Positions 28,730 to 37,882 of a stretch of DNA of 64,000 bases are shown piece after piece. Made by a program: the position numbers and the translations under genes. Source of the stretch: Saprospiraceae bacterium UBA1994 (lineage in GTDB: Bacteria > Bacteroidota > Bacteroidia > Chitinophagales > Saprospiraceae); assembly GCA_002335865.1 (NCBI GenBank), contig DDCY01000015.1, positions 13,555 to 77,554 on the forward strand, written 5' to 3'. How positions within the stretch are numbered: the stretch's first letter is position 1; each line of letters starts with the position of its first letter. The notes under the pieces were generated by a model, which worked only from the letters and a program-made list of their open reading frames with translations, searched no databases and was not told the DNA's origin.

Positions 28730-31153
28730 TTAGTTTTTAATCGCTGAGATTATTTCTACCCTACGCTCCTCACTTGCTTCAATACTATAAATTGATAACT
28801 TTTCGTTCCTTAAATCATCATTGATATTTTTTGAAGCTAAGTCTTCACCAAATGTAACATCTATTACTTTTATTTGTCCATTAGCAAGAAAAGGTCTTAG
28901 TGCGCCACCAGAGTAGTTAAGCATTTCATTTTTGACACTCGCCACCCTTCTTTGACCCAGACGAAGGTTATATTCCGGTTCGAACCTCGGCGATGCATAT
29001 CCTCTGATAGATATTTCTACTTCTTGGCCTAACTGCAATTCTTTGACCAATACATCAAGCATAATCTTCAGCTTAATATAACCAGAATCTACCCTACTAT
29101 TGAAGAACGAATCCATTGCATTCTCCTGAGTTGATGTATCTCCTTCAGAATCAACATTTGTGTATTTAGCTTTAAATACAGATTTACGCTTCATATAATC
29201 TCTGTGAAGATTAGAATACAATTTATTTGTTGAACTTGATCTACTATTCTTATTAGGGGAATCATTATCAAAATATAGCGCAAGAGGTAGATATGAATCC
29301 AACTCAGGTCTCAAGAGATAAACATCTTTTCTGATTATACGCTTATTATTAAGCCCAGGGATTGTATTTATCAATAAAGTCTTTGCTCTGTAATCTGGTT
29401 TCGTAACTACAACCCTATAATTCTTATCAGGAACTAATAAAAGATTAAACTCGTTTGTCAGAGTCCCTTTTTGTACTACATTTGGATTACTTGGATTAGT
29501 AATATCTATTAGAGATAAACTCGCACCTTTAAGTTCATCTTTTGTTTTTATATCATAAGTATAAACATCCAGCGCATAATAATCAGAATCTAAATATAAT
29601 TTTCTGATTATCGTATCAGATACTATAATTCCTTTAGTACTTAGCTGTATTGTATCCGGATAGTATTTGTCCTTATTTACTATTACTCTATAATCCCTAT
29701 TTTTTCTTAGTGGTATTATATGTTCGTTGCCATCGTAATTAGTTATCTCTCCTATTTCCTTGCCATTGTTAACGTCTATGACAGTTACGTTTGTTCCTAC
29801 TAGTTCTCTAGTTGTGAGTTTATCAAAAGTCAATCCATTAAGTGCTAGAATTAATTCATCAATATCAGCTCTGTATATATCAAAACAACAAGCCTCTTTC
29901 TGAGTATCTATATACTGTGAACCTAATCTGTTAGATGAAAAGTATGCTTCATTTTCAACATCATTGAGTGTAAAGTATACATCATCATAACTGCTGTTGG
30001 CTGGCATACCAAAATTCTCAGCAGTTGCAAATCCGATAGGAGTCATCTGCGCGCTAAATATATCGTAACCTCCTAGCGTCATATAGCCCGTAGAAGAGAA
30101 ATATAAAATATCAGAACTATTATGATAGAATGGTGTAATATCGTTTTGAGCAGTGTTAATACTTCCAGCATTAGATGGTTTACCTACTGTACCGTCACTA
30201 TTTATCTTAGCATACCAGATATCTAAGTTTCCTTTTCCTCCTTTTCTATCTGATGAAAAGTATAAAGTCTCTTCCCCAGTTAAAAGATCAGTTGCAACAT
30301 TAGGCTGTGTGGATGTATGTAATGAATCGTTGACCTCTGGACCTAGCATTATTGCATCACTCATTGTGCTGTCTGGATTCATCTCTCTAAAATATATATC
30401 ACATCTTAGCGCAGCATCTGTTTGGTACTCACACAATGTATAGTACATTCTTGTTCTATCAAAATTAAATGCCGTATGCGCCACTGGCTCCAAATCCATA
30501 TTGATATTATAATTTATCAACTCACCACTACCACCATCATCAGATTTTAGGATTTTAGATATTAGTTTTGACGGCTTCTCTTCTGGGTCCGTCTCTTCGT
30601 ATCTTAGTGAGGAGTAATACAAGTCTTCATCAACTTTTATCGCTCCAAAATCAGAGTATGGACTATTTATATTACTTGCAAGTATCTCGATTTTGATTCC
30701 ATCATCTGCATTTTCTTCTTGACTAACAGCCCACTCTAAAGCTTTCAATTCCATAATAGCTATTGCTGTCAATTTTTCATCATCATCTTTATTTTCAGAC
30801 AAGTACAACTCATAGTCCATTTTAGCTTCTCCATACTTTCCAAGCTTTTGTCTTACTTGTGCTAAATAGAATCTGGCATCTGAGTATATCTGAGAATTTA
30901 AAGTATCTATTAATTTCGAATACTTTTGATCCGCAATTGTTAATGCTCCAAATTCTCTAGCTGCATTAGCAGATTTGTATAGCACCTCTTCGTCTTTGTC
31001 GTCATACTCGAGAGCTTCATCATAGTATGATAGTGCGGCGAAGTAATTATCACTTAGCTGGGCATTGGTCGCTGCCTTTAAAAAAGCCTTCTTAGACTGT
31101 CCTAAAGCGGTCAAGCTAATACTAAGGAATAATAATATATATATCTTTCTCAT
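28730..31153 (-). CDS. OmpA family protein with TPR, WD40-like and carboxypeptidase-regulatory regions
   Basis: The product has 807 residues. After a signal peptide (LLFLSISLTALGQ) there are helical TPR-like repeats (about 20-140), then PD40-type propeller blades with patterns such as YFSSDRKGGKGNLDIWYA and YFSSTGYMTLGGYDIF. Two Ig-like regulatory segments (about 480-620) precede the OmpA domain, which has SIRGYASPRFEPEYNLRLGQ as its peptidoglycan-binding core. The order resembles PorE-type proteins that tie the T9SS to the cell wall. It lies between the PorP/SprF gene and the type B cargo gene and is probably cotranslated with both. Confidence 0.88.
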   Translation of the reverse strand: MRKIYILLFLSISLTALGQSKKAFLKAATNAQLSDNYFAALSYYDEALEYDDKDEEVLYKSANAAREFGALTIADQKYSKLIDTLNSQIYSDARFYLAQVRQKLGKYGEAKMDYELYLSENKDDDEKLTAIAIMELKALEWAVSQEENADDGIKIEILASNINSPYSDFGAIKVDEDLYYSSLRYEETDPEEKPSKLISKILKSDDGGSGELINYNINMDLEPVAHTAFNFDRTRMYYTLCEYQTDAALRCDIYFREMNPDSTMSDAIMLGPEVNDSLHTSTQPNVATDLLTGEETLYFSSDRKGGKGNLDIWYAKINSDGTVGKPSNAGSINTAQNDITPFYHNSSDILYFSSTGYMTLGGYDIFSAQMTPIGFATAENFGMPANSSYDDVYFTLNDVENEAYFSSNRLGSQYIDTQKEACCFDIYRADIDELILALNGLTFDKLTTRELVGTNVTVIDVNNGKEIGEITNYDGNEHIIPLRKNRDYRVIVNKDKYYPDTIQLSTKGIIVSDTIIRKLYLDSDYYALDVYTYDIKTKDELKGASLSLIDITNPSNPNVVQKGTLTNEFNLLLVPDKNYRVVVTKPDYRAKTLLINTIPGLNNKRIIRKDVYLLRPELDSYLPLALYFDNDSPNKNSRSSSTNKLYSNLHRDYMKRKSVFKAKYTNVDSEGDTSTQENAMDSFFNSRVDSGYIKLKIMLDVLVKELQLGQEVEISIRGYASPRFEPEYNLRLGQRRVASVKNEMLNYSGGALRPFLANGQIKVIDVTFGEDLASKNINDDLRNEKLSIYSIEASEERRVEIISAIKN

Positions 31154-31174
31154 GTCTTTATCTGTTCTAGTAGA

Positions 31175-32197
31175 TTAGTAAATTGGACAAACTTTAAATT
31201 TCTTCATCTGCTTCACATGTTTGATAATATATCTCACGTGAAACTCAGGCCCCCCTTTACTATTATCTGCAATATCATTAAAATTGCTTATGTCTACATC
31301 GTAACTAAATGATGCATAGATCCCTCTAAAGTCTACTGCAAATGTTGGGATAAGACTACCAGCTGTCCTGTAGCCTAATCCTAAGTGTATTTGCGTTTCT
31401 TTTCCTCTTTTTTGATTGAGATAGAATTTACCAATAGCGCCTATTACAAATTGATCGTATTGCTCTTGCCTTTGGTACAGACCATGCATTTGTAGGTCAA
31501 TATCATCGAGTAATTGTATATTCCCTACCCCCATCACATTATATCGTCTAGGCAACTTCTCTGTATCGCCGTCATAAAATGAAACTGAAGGCTCTAGTAA
31601 GTGAAAAACTCCTAGACCTACATCCAACTTAGTCCTATTAGTCTTTTGCCATCTATAGTTAACACCAATTGATGACTCTAAGAAACTCAAGGTCGTAGCA
31701 TCAAAATCTTCTCCATTACTTGTACTTGGATCGAACGTATTTCCGTCCCACTGTTTATCCCAGGTTAAGTCCGACTGTGAAAATCCTCTATTCGAATATC
31801 CTAAAAGCAATCCACCTGTAAGTAAGTTGCTTTTATTGAGTATTCTAGTATAACTACCAGACACATTAAGAGTCGCTAATTGTATACGACTATCACCTTG
31901 GCTGTCATAATTGAAATTAGCACCTGCGCTCCAAAAGCTATTTTCAGTGACTCCTATATGAAGCTTTTGGTCATAGGCACCACTAAAAGTAAACCATGGC
32001 ACTCCTACATGCCTCCATTGATCGCGAAGACTACCTGTAAATCTATGATCTCCATTAAACATCCCAGTCAACGCTGGATTGATATTCAACGGTGAATTGT
32101 AGAATTGGGAATAGTGTAAATCTTGAGCTTTCGAAGAAGTATTAATTCCAAAAAAAATCCCAATACACAACAGACTGTAGAGTATATATTTTCTCAA
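31175..32197 (-). CDS. PorP/SprF family T9SS outer-membrane protein
   Basis: The product has 340 residues with signal peptide ending TSSKAQ and the family start DLHYSQFYNSPLNINPALTG. The remainder shows alternating beta strands and ends FHVRYIIKHVKQMKKFKVCPIY, as in other family members. It is the first gene of a minus-strand operon with an OmpA-family anchor and a giant type B cargo; gaps are 21 and 8 bases. SprF-type partners are known to be required for secretion or attachment of type B cargo. Confidence 0.92.
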   Translation of the reverse strand: MRKYILYSLLCIGIFFGINTSSKAQDLHYSQFYNSPLNINPALTGMFNGDHRFTGSLRDQWRHVGVPWFTFSGAYDQKLHIGVTENSFWSAGANFNYDSQGDSRIQLATLNVSGSYTRILNKSNLLTGGLLLGYSNRGFSQSDLTWDKQWDGNTFDPSTSNGEDFDATTLSFLESSIGVNYRWQKTNRTKLDVGLGVFHLLEPSVSFYDGDTEKLPRRYNVMGVGNIQLLDDIDLQMHGLYQRQEQYDQFVIGAIGKFYLNQKRGKETQIHLGLGYRTAGSLIPTFAVDFRGIYASFSYDVDISNFNDIADNSKGGPEFHVRYIIKHVKQMKKFKVCPIY

Positions 32198-32254
32198 AAC
32201 AGATTGATTTTAATGTATTAAATAAATTAATAATACGTATAAATTTAATTTTCT

Positions 32255-32262
32255 CAAATTTA
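32255..32262 (-). promoter_or_regulatory. -7 promoter box of the PorP-OmpA-cargo operon
   Basis: CAAATTTA on the plus strand reads TAAATTTG on the minus strand, an exact TAnnTTTG match, 57 bases before the first start codon of the operon. No clear -33 element was found. Confidence 0.45.
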
Positions 32263-32356
32263 TGAACTATTACCGCAAAATAATGATTATCACTATCATT
32301 TGTGCAAAAACTGTACTAATATTTCTAATGCTAACCATCTCAAGCTAAAACTACGG

Positions 32357-33442
32357 TCACTTAATGGTAAACGCTATTTGCGAAACACTTTTTACAGCAT
32401 CACCCGCTATCACATCATCCAAAATCATATTTTTAGCAAGACGATTTTTAAATACGCTGTCCAACGAGAGCACACGACAAAATGGGATATTTTGGGCAGC
32501 TAACAGGATATCTGTCTCTTCAAAGGTTCTTTGCCCAAATTCATGTTGCAAAAAACCATTCATCTCTAATCGATTAGCTAGACGATTACTATTACTAACG
32601 AAAGTAGATGATAAAAGATGATCACTACTAAGGGCTTTACCTAGTTTATGAAATTGACTATCACTTCCTACTGCTAGTAGAAACGTTATGTTATCCTTAG
32701 TTGTGTATGAATCGCCATAAGGAGCGATATTAGGATGGAGACTACCTAACTTCTTAGGGATATGGTCTGCCATCAGATAATTCCCGGCTTGATTTGCTAA
32801 TGACGCTATAGCCGATTGATATAAAGATACCTCAACGAGTGATCCTGCTGCCTCTCTCTCTCTTTTAATAAGTGCTATGAGTAATGCTTCTTTAAGTTGA
32901 TGAGCTGCCATAATATCTATAATAGCTACTGGCATCTTTGCAGTAGCACCATCCGGATGACCGTTCATAGACATAAATCCAGTCTCGGCTTGCATTACAA
33001 GATCATATCCAGGGCGAGTATCGTCTGCATCATAAGCATATAGTTGGGCATATATGATATTGGGATTAATAGCCTTAAGTGATGCATAATCTACTTTTAG
33101 TTTGTTAGCGACAATCAATTGATAATTGGATAATAAAATATCAGCCTCCTTCGCTAAAGACAACAATATCATATAATCATCGACATCTTGTAGATCTAGA
33201 AAAATCGACTCTTTCTGGTAATTAGCAGAGGCATAGTAACTACTTATGGTATTACGTCCTTTTTCTACTTCCAATTTCCATTGTCTCGTAGGATCTCCAT
33301 TAGATCTTTTGTTCTCTACCTTAATAACCTTTGACCCTAACTCTGAAAAAAAAGATCCCACTTGAGGCCCAGCCAAAACAGTAGATAAATCAAGAATCTT
33401 CAATTTCGAAAAGTATTCTGGTATATAATTGGGGTTGGTCAT
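32357..33442 (-). CDS. CaiB/BaiF family CoA-transferase
   Basis: The product has 361 residues and belongs to class III CoA-transferases. The N-terminal KILDLSTVLAGPQVGSFFSELG binds CoA, and the expected catalytic Asp is Asp176 in VAIIDIMAA, followed by EALLIALIKREREAAGSLVE. It is shorter than formyl-CoA transferase (about 430), with a reduced C-terminal part. The substrates cannot be read from sequence; relatives act on carnitine, formyl, succinyl or alpha-methylacyl CoA esters. It stands alone on the minus strand. Confidence 0.88.
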   Translation of the reverse strand: MTNPNYIPEYFSKLKILDLSTVLAGPQVGSFFSELGSKVIKVENKRSNGDPTRQWKLEVEKGRNTISSYYASANYQKESIFLDLQDVDDYMILLSLAKEADILLSNYQLIVANKLKVDYASLKAINPNIIYAQLYAYDADDTRPGYDLVMQAETGFMSMNGHPDGATAKMPVAIIDIMAAHQLKEALLIALIKREREAAGSLVEVSLYQSAIASLANQAGNYLMADHIPKKLGSLHPNIAPYGDSYTTKDNITFLLAVGSDSQFHKLGKALSSDHLLSSTFVSNSNRLANRLEMNGFLQHEFGQRTFEETDILLAAQNIPFCRVLSLDSVFKNRLAKNMILDDVIAGDAVKSVSQIAFTIK

Positions 33443-33850
33443 CTAAAAATATTGGCCTTTTTAAAAATAGATAATTAAATATATATATAAGAAGGATAAC
33501 ATCACTCATTCATAGAAATTTCAGTTTAATAGTGAAAATAAAAGAATATTGCTGAATTGATAGTCCATAATACCTAGAAGACAACATAATAAATCCTTAA
33601 CAAGAAATACGAGTAACCATCCGCTATCAAGTAGCAACTATTGCATATCTTATCATTCTTTTGAATTAGAAGATCGTCTTGAAAAAGAATCCAAAAATTA
33701 AATTTTAGATTTTTGAAAATGGTTTTGAGTTTATTGATAAAAAAACAAAACGAAGTAACGGATTTTATTATTACCCTGAATTGCACTCTATCGAATCAAA
33801 TTCACAAATTGCAGCCCACATCGTAAGACTTCCACCAAAAGAGAACACTT
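33443..33850. other. Gene-free region between ABC-F and CoA-transferase genes
   Basis: No coding frame of convincing composition is present; a 70-codon minus-strand frame here looks accidental because it is full of rare aromatic and cysteine runs. No hairpin or RNA gene was recognised. Confidence 0.4.
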
Positions 33851-35464
33851 TTATGAAAGCGCCTTCTTCTGATCTGCGATACCACCATCAACGATATATT
33901 CATCGAAGCTTTTCAGACTATCTATAAATCCTTTTGGAGTCAACTCCACTATCCTATTGGCTACAGTCTCAGTAAAAGTATGATCACGAGAAGTAAACAT
34001 CAATGTACCAGTGAAGGTCTTCATAGAATTATTCAAGGCTTCGATAGTCTCTAGATCGAGATGATTGGTTGGCTCATCTAACATGAGTACATTAGCTGAT
34101 GCCATCATCATACGAGAGAGCATACATCTGACTTTTTCACCTCCAGAAAGTACATCAGATTTCTTTAATACTTCTTCACCAGAGAATAACATCTTACCTA
34201 AAAATCCACGGATAAACATCTCATCCTTATTTTCAGAATACTGACGCAACCAATCCATAAGTGATTCGGTACCATCAAAAAATTCTTCATTATCATTAGG
34301 TAGGTATGCAGTTGTAATTGTCTGTCCAAATTCAAAATCTCCAGTAGTAGCATCTAGCTCACCATTAAGTATTTGATGGAATGCTGTAGTCGCCAAACTG
34401 TTATCTCCTATTACAGCGACCTTATCCCCTTTCTCTACATTAAAGCTTACACCTTTGAATAGGGTTTCACCTTCTTTATTGACATAAGAAAGATTGTTTA
34501 CTGATAGAATCTGCTTTCCTGCTTCTCTACCTTGTGTAAAGATAATCCCTGGATACTTACGACTAGAAGGTTTGATATCTTCTACATTGATTTTCTCTAG
34601 CATCTTCTTACGTGCCGTCGCTTGCTTAGACTTACTTGCATTGGCTGAGAATCTATCGATGAAGGCCTGTAGTTCTGATTTCTTGTCTTCAGCCTTCTTG
34701 TTGGCCGTTAGCTTTTGCTTAAGTGCTAACTGAGATGATTCATACCAGAATGTATAGTTACCTGTATACATATTGATCTTACTGAAATCGATATCTACCG
34801 TATGCGTACATACAGTATCGAGGAAGTGTCTATCGTGAGATACTACGATCACCGTATTCTTAAAGTCCAAAAGAAAATCCTCTAACCAAGTGATCGTCTT
34901 AAGGTCTAGATCATTGGTAGGCTCATCGAGTATCAATATATCTGGTTCTCCAAATAGTGCTTGAGCTAATAACACTCTCACCTTCTGGTTACCATCAAGA
35001 TCTTTCACTAACTTAAAATGCTGATCTTCTGCGATACCAATACCACTCAATAATGATGCTGCATTAGATTCTGCAGACCATCCATCCATCTCAGCAAACT
35101 CTTCTTCTAACTGACCTGCTTTCACACCATCTGCATCAGAGAAATCTTCTTTCATATAGATCGCATCTTTCTCCTTCATGAGACTATATAATATCTCATG
35201 ACCCATCATCACTGTATTGAGTACTGTTTCTTCGTCATATCTAAAGTGATCTTGCTTTAGTACAGCCATACGTTTACCTTTCTCTAGGGTTACGTGACCG
35301 ATATTAGGCTCTATATCTCCTGATAGTATCTTGAGGAAAGTAGACTTACCTGCACCATTGGCTCCGATGACACCGAAGCAGTTATTACCTGAAAACGAGA
35401 TATTTACTTCATCAAAAAGGACTCTTTTTCCGTACTGTAGAGATACGTTATTTGCACTGATCAT
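33851..35464 (-). CDS. ABC-F family ATPase with a degenerate second ATP site
   Basis: The product has 537 residues with two ABC domains and no membrane segment, as in ABC-F translation factors (YbiT/YkpA type). Domain 1 has a normal Walker A (GANGAGKS, 34-41) and Walker B LILDEPTNDLD but a diverged signature LDGNQK. Domain 2 has a normal signature LSGGEK and LMLDEPTNHLD, but its Walker A reads GDNSLATT (353-360), with Thr at the place of the essential Lys. So the two composite sites are unequal: one intact, one degenerate. The linker between domains is charged (KLTANKKAEDKKSELQAF). ABC-F proteins bind the ribosomal E site and rescue stalled translation. Confidence 0.9.
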   Translation of the reverse strand: MISANNVSLQYGKRVLFDEVNISFSGNNCFGVIGANGAGKSTFLKILSGDIEPNIGHVTLEKGKRMAVLKQDHFRYDEETVLNTVMMGHEILYSLMKEKDAIYMKEDFSDADGVKAGQLEEEFAEMDGWSAESNAASLLSGIGIAEDQHFKLVKDLDGNQKVRVLLAQALFGEPDILILDEPTNDLDLKTITWLEDFLLDFKNTVIVVSHDRHFLDTVCTHTVDIDFSKINMYTGNYTFWYESSQLALKQKLTANKKAEDKKSELQAFIDRFSANASKSKQATARKKMLEKINVEDIKPSSRKYPGIIFTQGREAGKQILSVNNLSYVNKEGETLFKGVSFNVEKGDKVAVIGDNSLATTAFHQILNGELDATTGDFEFGQTITTAYLPNDNEEFFDGTESLMDWLRQYSENKDEMFIRGFLGKMLFSGEEVLKKSDVLSGGEKVRCMLSRMMMASANVLMLDEPTNHLDLETIEALNNSMKTFTGTLMFTSRDHTFTETVANRIVELTPKGFIDSLKSFDEYIVDGGIADQKKALS

Positions 35465-35486
35465 AGTATGATGTAATTTAAGGGCG

Positions 35487-35494
35487 CAAAAGTA
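35487..35494 (-). promoter_or_regulatory. -7 promoter box of the ABC-F gene
   Basis: CAAAAGTA on the plus strand reads TACTTTTG on the minus strand, an exact TAnnTTTG match 22 bases before the start codon. No -33 TTG was found at the usual distance. Confidence 0.5.
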
Positions 35495-35575
35495 AGAAAG
35501 TTTGGGGACTGTAGGTAGTGGGTTGGGTAGAACTAGATTTCAAAATGAGCCAAGCTCGAACCATATCCCAAATGT

Positions 35576-35749
35576 ATCCCTTTGAAAGGATAATAGGGAT
35601 GATGATGTATACCACTATTCGAAGAATTGATAACTATTATTGAGTCTATTTTTCTTTTAATTGTGAAACCTTTGATCTCTAATTATTCCATCATCCCCGA
35701 TGTCTCTTCAAAGAGACACAAACTAATATGTGGCTGGCGCGCTAGCCAG
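35576..35749. repeat. Cluster of inverted repeats between the ABC-F and repressor genes
   Basis: Three kinds of inverted repeat lie close together: TGTCTCTT/AAGAGACA with a two-base loop (35701-35718), CTGGC/GCCAG (35734-35749), and GGGATGATG (35596-35604) with CATCATCCC (35689-35697), which could close a larger fold of about 100 bases. A small hairpin ATCC/GGAT is at 35576-35591. The stem at 35701 may help end the repressor transcript, but no T run follows it. The cluster resembles a repeat element or structured RNA. Confidence 0.4.
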
Positions 35750-35760
35750 AATAAACTTGA

Positions 35761-36519
35761 TCATCCCTGACCAAGTATCTTAGCCTTCACTATCTTGATA
35801 TCTTCATAGATCACATCCAGCTTTTGCTTTGTGGATTGGATCGCTAGTTCTTTGGTGAGTTTACTATGAAACTCCCATATTTCTTTGACTTCTTCGTATG
35901 CGAGTAGTTCAGTGCCGTACTCTTCATTGAGAGAGATGAGCGTGAGAGACCTCATATGTTGCTCATTACGTACTTGCTTGATACGGATACCTTCATTATC
36001 TACCACTACGTATATCTTATTGTCTTTGATTTGATTGAGATCTTCTACTGCTTTGGTGATAATCCATTCGCTAGGCAGTATCGTGGGCACCATACTATAG
36101 CCTTCTACTTGGAAGCAACGAAAAGTAGCATTGCGATACTCTGGAATCGGAAACGAAAACGAAGGCAACCGTTCAAAAAAATCATTGTTATCGAGATTGC
36201 CTGTGTAGCCTGCTGCTGCTTTTTCATTGACCATAAGGATATTATCAAAGCCGTCACTATCTACAGTCACTACACTTGGGCTTACTTCCTTGGATCTAGG
36301 ATCAAGATACTTCTGCTCGCTCTCACCATATAGCCATAATGGATTGATATTATAGTCGCTCAGTAGTCGTAGTACTAGCTTTCCTGTGAGCTTAGTTCTG
36401 CCTCGCTCATACTCAGTGGTTGTACTGCCCACACCTAGCTGCTCTGCAAAAGAAGATTGCGTCTGATTGAGCTCTTCTCTGATCTGTCTTAGTCTTTTAC
36501 ACTGTATAGATAGTTCCAT
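35761..36519 (-). CDS. LexA-like XRE-S24 repressor
   Basis: The product has 252 residues. An N-terminal XRE-type helix-turn-helix (about 6-65, with SSFAEQLGVGSTTTEYERGR) is followed by a linker and an S24/LexA peptidase domain. The likely self-cleavage bond is Ala103-Gly104 in EKAAAGYTG. The catalytic dyad is Ser142 in VEGYSMVP and Lys181 in GIRIKQV, 39 residues apart as against 37 in LexA. Such proteins are cut after RecA activation and then release their targets. It is divergent from a Y-family polymerase across a 147-base region full of repeated operator-like sites, so it probably represses that gene and itself. Confidence 0.9.
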   Translation of the reverse strand: MELSIQCKRLRQIREELNQTQSSFAEQLGVGSTTTEYERGRTKLTGKLVLRLLSDYNINPLWLYGESEQKYLDPRSKEVSPSVVTVDSDGFDNILMVNEKAAAGYTGNLDNNDFFERLPSFSFPIPEYRNATFRCFQVEGYSMVPTILPSEWIITKAVEDLNQIKDNKIYVVVDNEGIRIKQVRNEQHMRSLTLISLNEEYGTELLAYEEVKEIWEFHSKLTKELAIQSTKQKLDVIYEDIKIVKAKILGQG

Positions 36520-36526
36520 ATTGATA

Positions 36527-36624
36527 GTAAAAGTAGTTTAAATAAGTAATTTTCACAAATATTCGTAAAAATTACCATCGTTAGTAAAAATTACATTTCT
36601 TTGTACTTGTTACTAATGTAGTAA
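36527..36624. promoter_or_regulatory. Phased operator array in the divergent repressor/polymerase promoter
   Basis: Five sites begin exactly 19 bases apart: GTAAAAGTAGT (36527), GTAATTTTCAC (36546), GTAAAAATTAC (36565), GTAAAAATTAC (36584) and GTACTTGTTAC (36603). The shared form is the palindrome GTA-N5-TAC; two copies are identical, the third inner match is nearly perfect on the other strand, and the outermost left one keeps only half. A further palindrome TTACTA-ATG-TAGTAA lies at 36610-36624. The array sits between the divergent start codons, which suits binding by the XRE-S24 protein. Confidence 0.7.
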
Positions 36625-36666
36625 TAGAAGAATCAGATAGTACCACAAAAACAGTAAGAATACCAA

Positions 36667-37878
36667 ATGAGATCAATACTACATCTTGACTTAGATACCT
36701 TCTTCGTATCCGTAGAGCGACTGATAGACAGTCGCCTCAATGGACTACCAATACTCGTAGGAGGTACCGGAGATAGAGGTGTAGTATCAGCAGCTAGCTA
36801 CGAATCCAGAGCTTTTGGAGCACACTCAGGCATGCCTATGAAAATGGCCAGACAATTGTGCCCTGAAGCAATCGTTATCAAAGGTAATGCGAGCACTTAT
36901 ACAAAACATTCCAAAGCAGTAACAGACATTCTTAAAGAAGAAGTGCCATTACTGGAAAAAGCGAGCATTGACGAATTTTATGCAGACCTGACAGGTATGG
37001 ATAAGTATGTGGGCTGCTATAAGTTTGCCTCCGAGATGCGTACTAAGATCATTAAAGAAACTGGCTTACCGATCTCATTTGGACTATCTGCTAACAAGAC
37101 AGTATCTAAGGTAGCCACTGGCGAGGCCAAACCCAACAATCAGATCAAAATCGATCTAGGATATGAAAAACCATTCCTCGCTCCACTATCGATCAAGAAA
37201 ATACCTTCTGTAGGTGCTAAGACATTCCAGACGCTATGTCATCTCGGCATCAAAAAAGTATCAACAGTACAGCAGATGCCTATAGAGATGATGGAGTCAG
37301 TATTTGGTAAACATGGCAAAAGCATCTGGCTCAAATCCAACGGCATAGACAATAGGGAACTCGTAGAATATCACGAACGTAAATCTATATCTAGCGAACG
37401 GACTTTTGGAAAAGATACCACCGACGTACATAAACTTAAGACAATCATCAGAGCCATGGCTGAGAATCTAGCATTCCAGCTGCGTAATGGACAAAAACTC
37501 ACTTCTTGTATCAGTGTCAAAATTAGATACTCAGACTTCAATACACACTCTAAGCAATGCAAGATTGGCTATACTTCTGCAGATCATAATCTGATCGATA
37601 AAGTACTAGAGCTATTTGACAAGTTGTACAGTAAGCGATTATTGATTAGATTAGTAGGTGTACGATTTAGTGGATTAGTATCAGGCAATTATCAGATGAG
37701 TTTGTTTGAGAGTACGCAGCGTACTGCAGATCTCTACCAAGCAATGGATCTGATTAGAAATAAATATGGTAGTCGTAGCGTGTTCAGAGCTTCTACATTT
37801 GGAGCTAGGAAAATAGGAGGAGTTGGCAATCCATTTAATGGAGAGCCACCAATTGTATTAGCACATAGGACGACCTAA
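36667..37878 (+). CDS. dinB: Y-family DNA polymerase (DinB/Pol IV type)
   Basis: The product has 403 residues. It begins MRSILHLDLDTFFVSVE with Asp8, and the second catalytic pair is Asp102-Glu103 in ASIDEFYADL, so all three metal ligands are present and the enzyme should be active, unlike ImuB. The little-finger domain covers about 235-345. A beta-clamp-binding motif QMSLF is at 343-347, inside rather than at the C-terminus, with about 55 basic residues after it (SRSVFRASTFGARK). It is divergent from the S24 repressor and 46 bases before the SRAP gene. It would copy past damaged bases with low fidelity. Confidence 0.93.
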   Translation: MRSILHLDLDTFFVSVERLIDSRLNGLPILVGGTGDRGVVSAASYESRAFGAHSGMPMKMARQLCPEAIVIKGNASTYTKHSKAVTDILKEEVPLLEKASIDEFYADLTGMDKYVGCYKFASEMRTKIIKETGLPISFGLSANKTVSKVATGEAKPNNQIKIDLGYEKPFLAPLSIKKIPSVGAKTFQTLCHLGIKKVSTVQQMPIEMMESVFGKHGKSIWLKSNGIDNRELVEYHERKSISSERTFGKDTTDVHKLKTIIRAMAENLAFQLRNGQKLTSCISVKIRYSDFNTHSKQCKIGYTSADHNLIDKVLELFDKLYSKRLLIRLVGVRFSGLVSGNYQMSLFESTQRTADLYQAMDLIRNKYGSRSVFRASTFGARKIGGVGNPFNGEPPIVLAHRTT

Positions 37879-37882
37879 AAAA

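Noticed and set aside
33574..33786. 70-codon minus-strand frame in the gap after the CoA-transferase gene
   Set aside because: It has no start context, signal or family features and looks like a random AT-rich frame.
36667..37878. Calling the Y-family polymerase ImuB
   Set aside because: ImuB lacks catalytic carboxylates, whereas Asp8, Asp102 and Glu103 are present here; DinB/Pol IV type is the better call.
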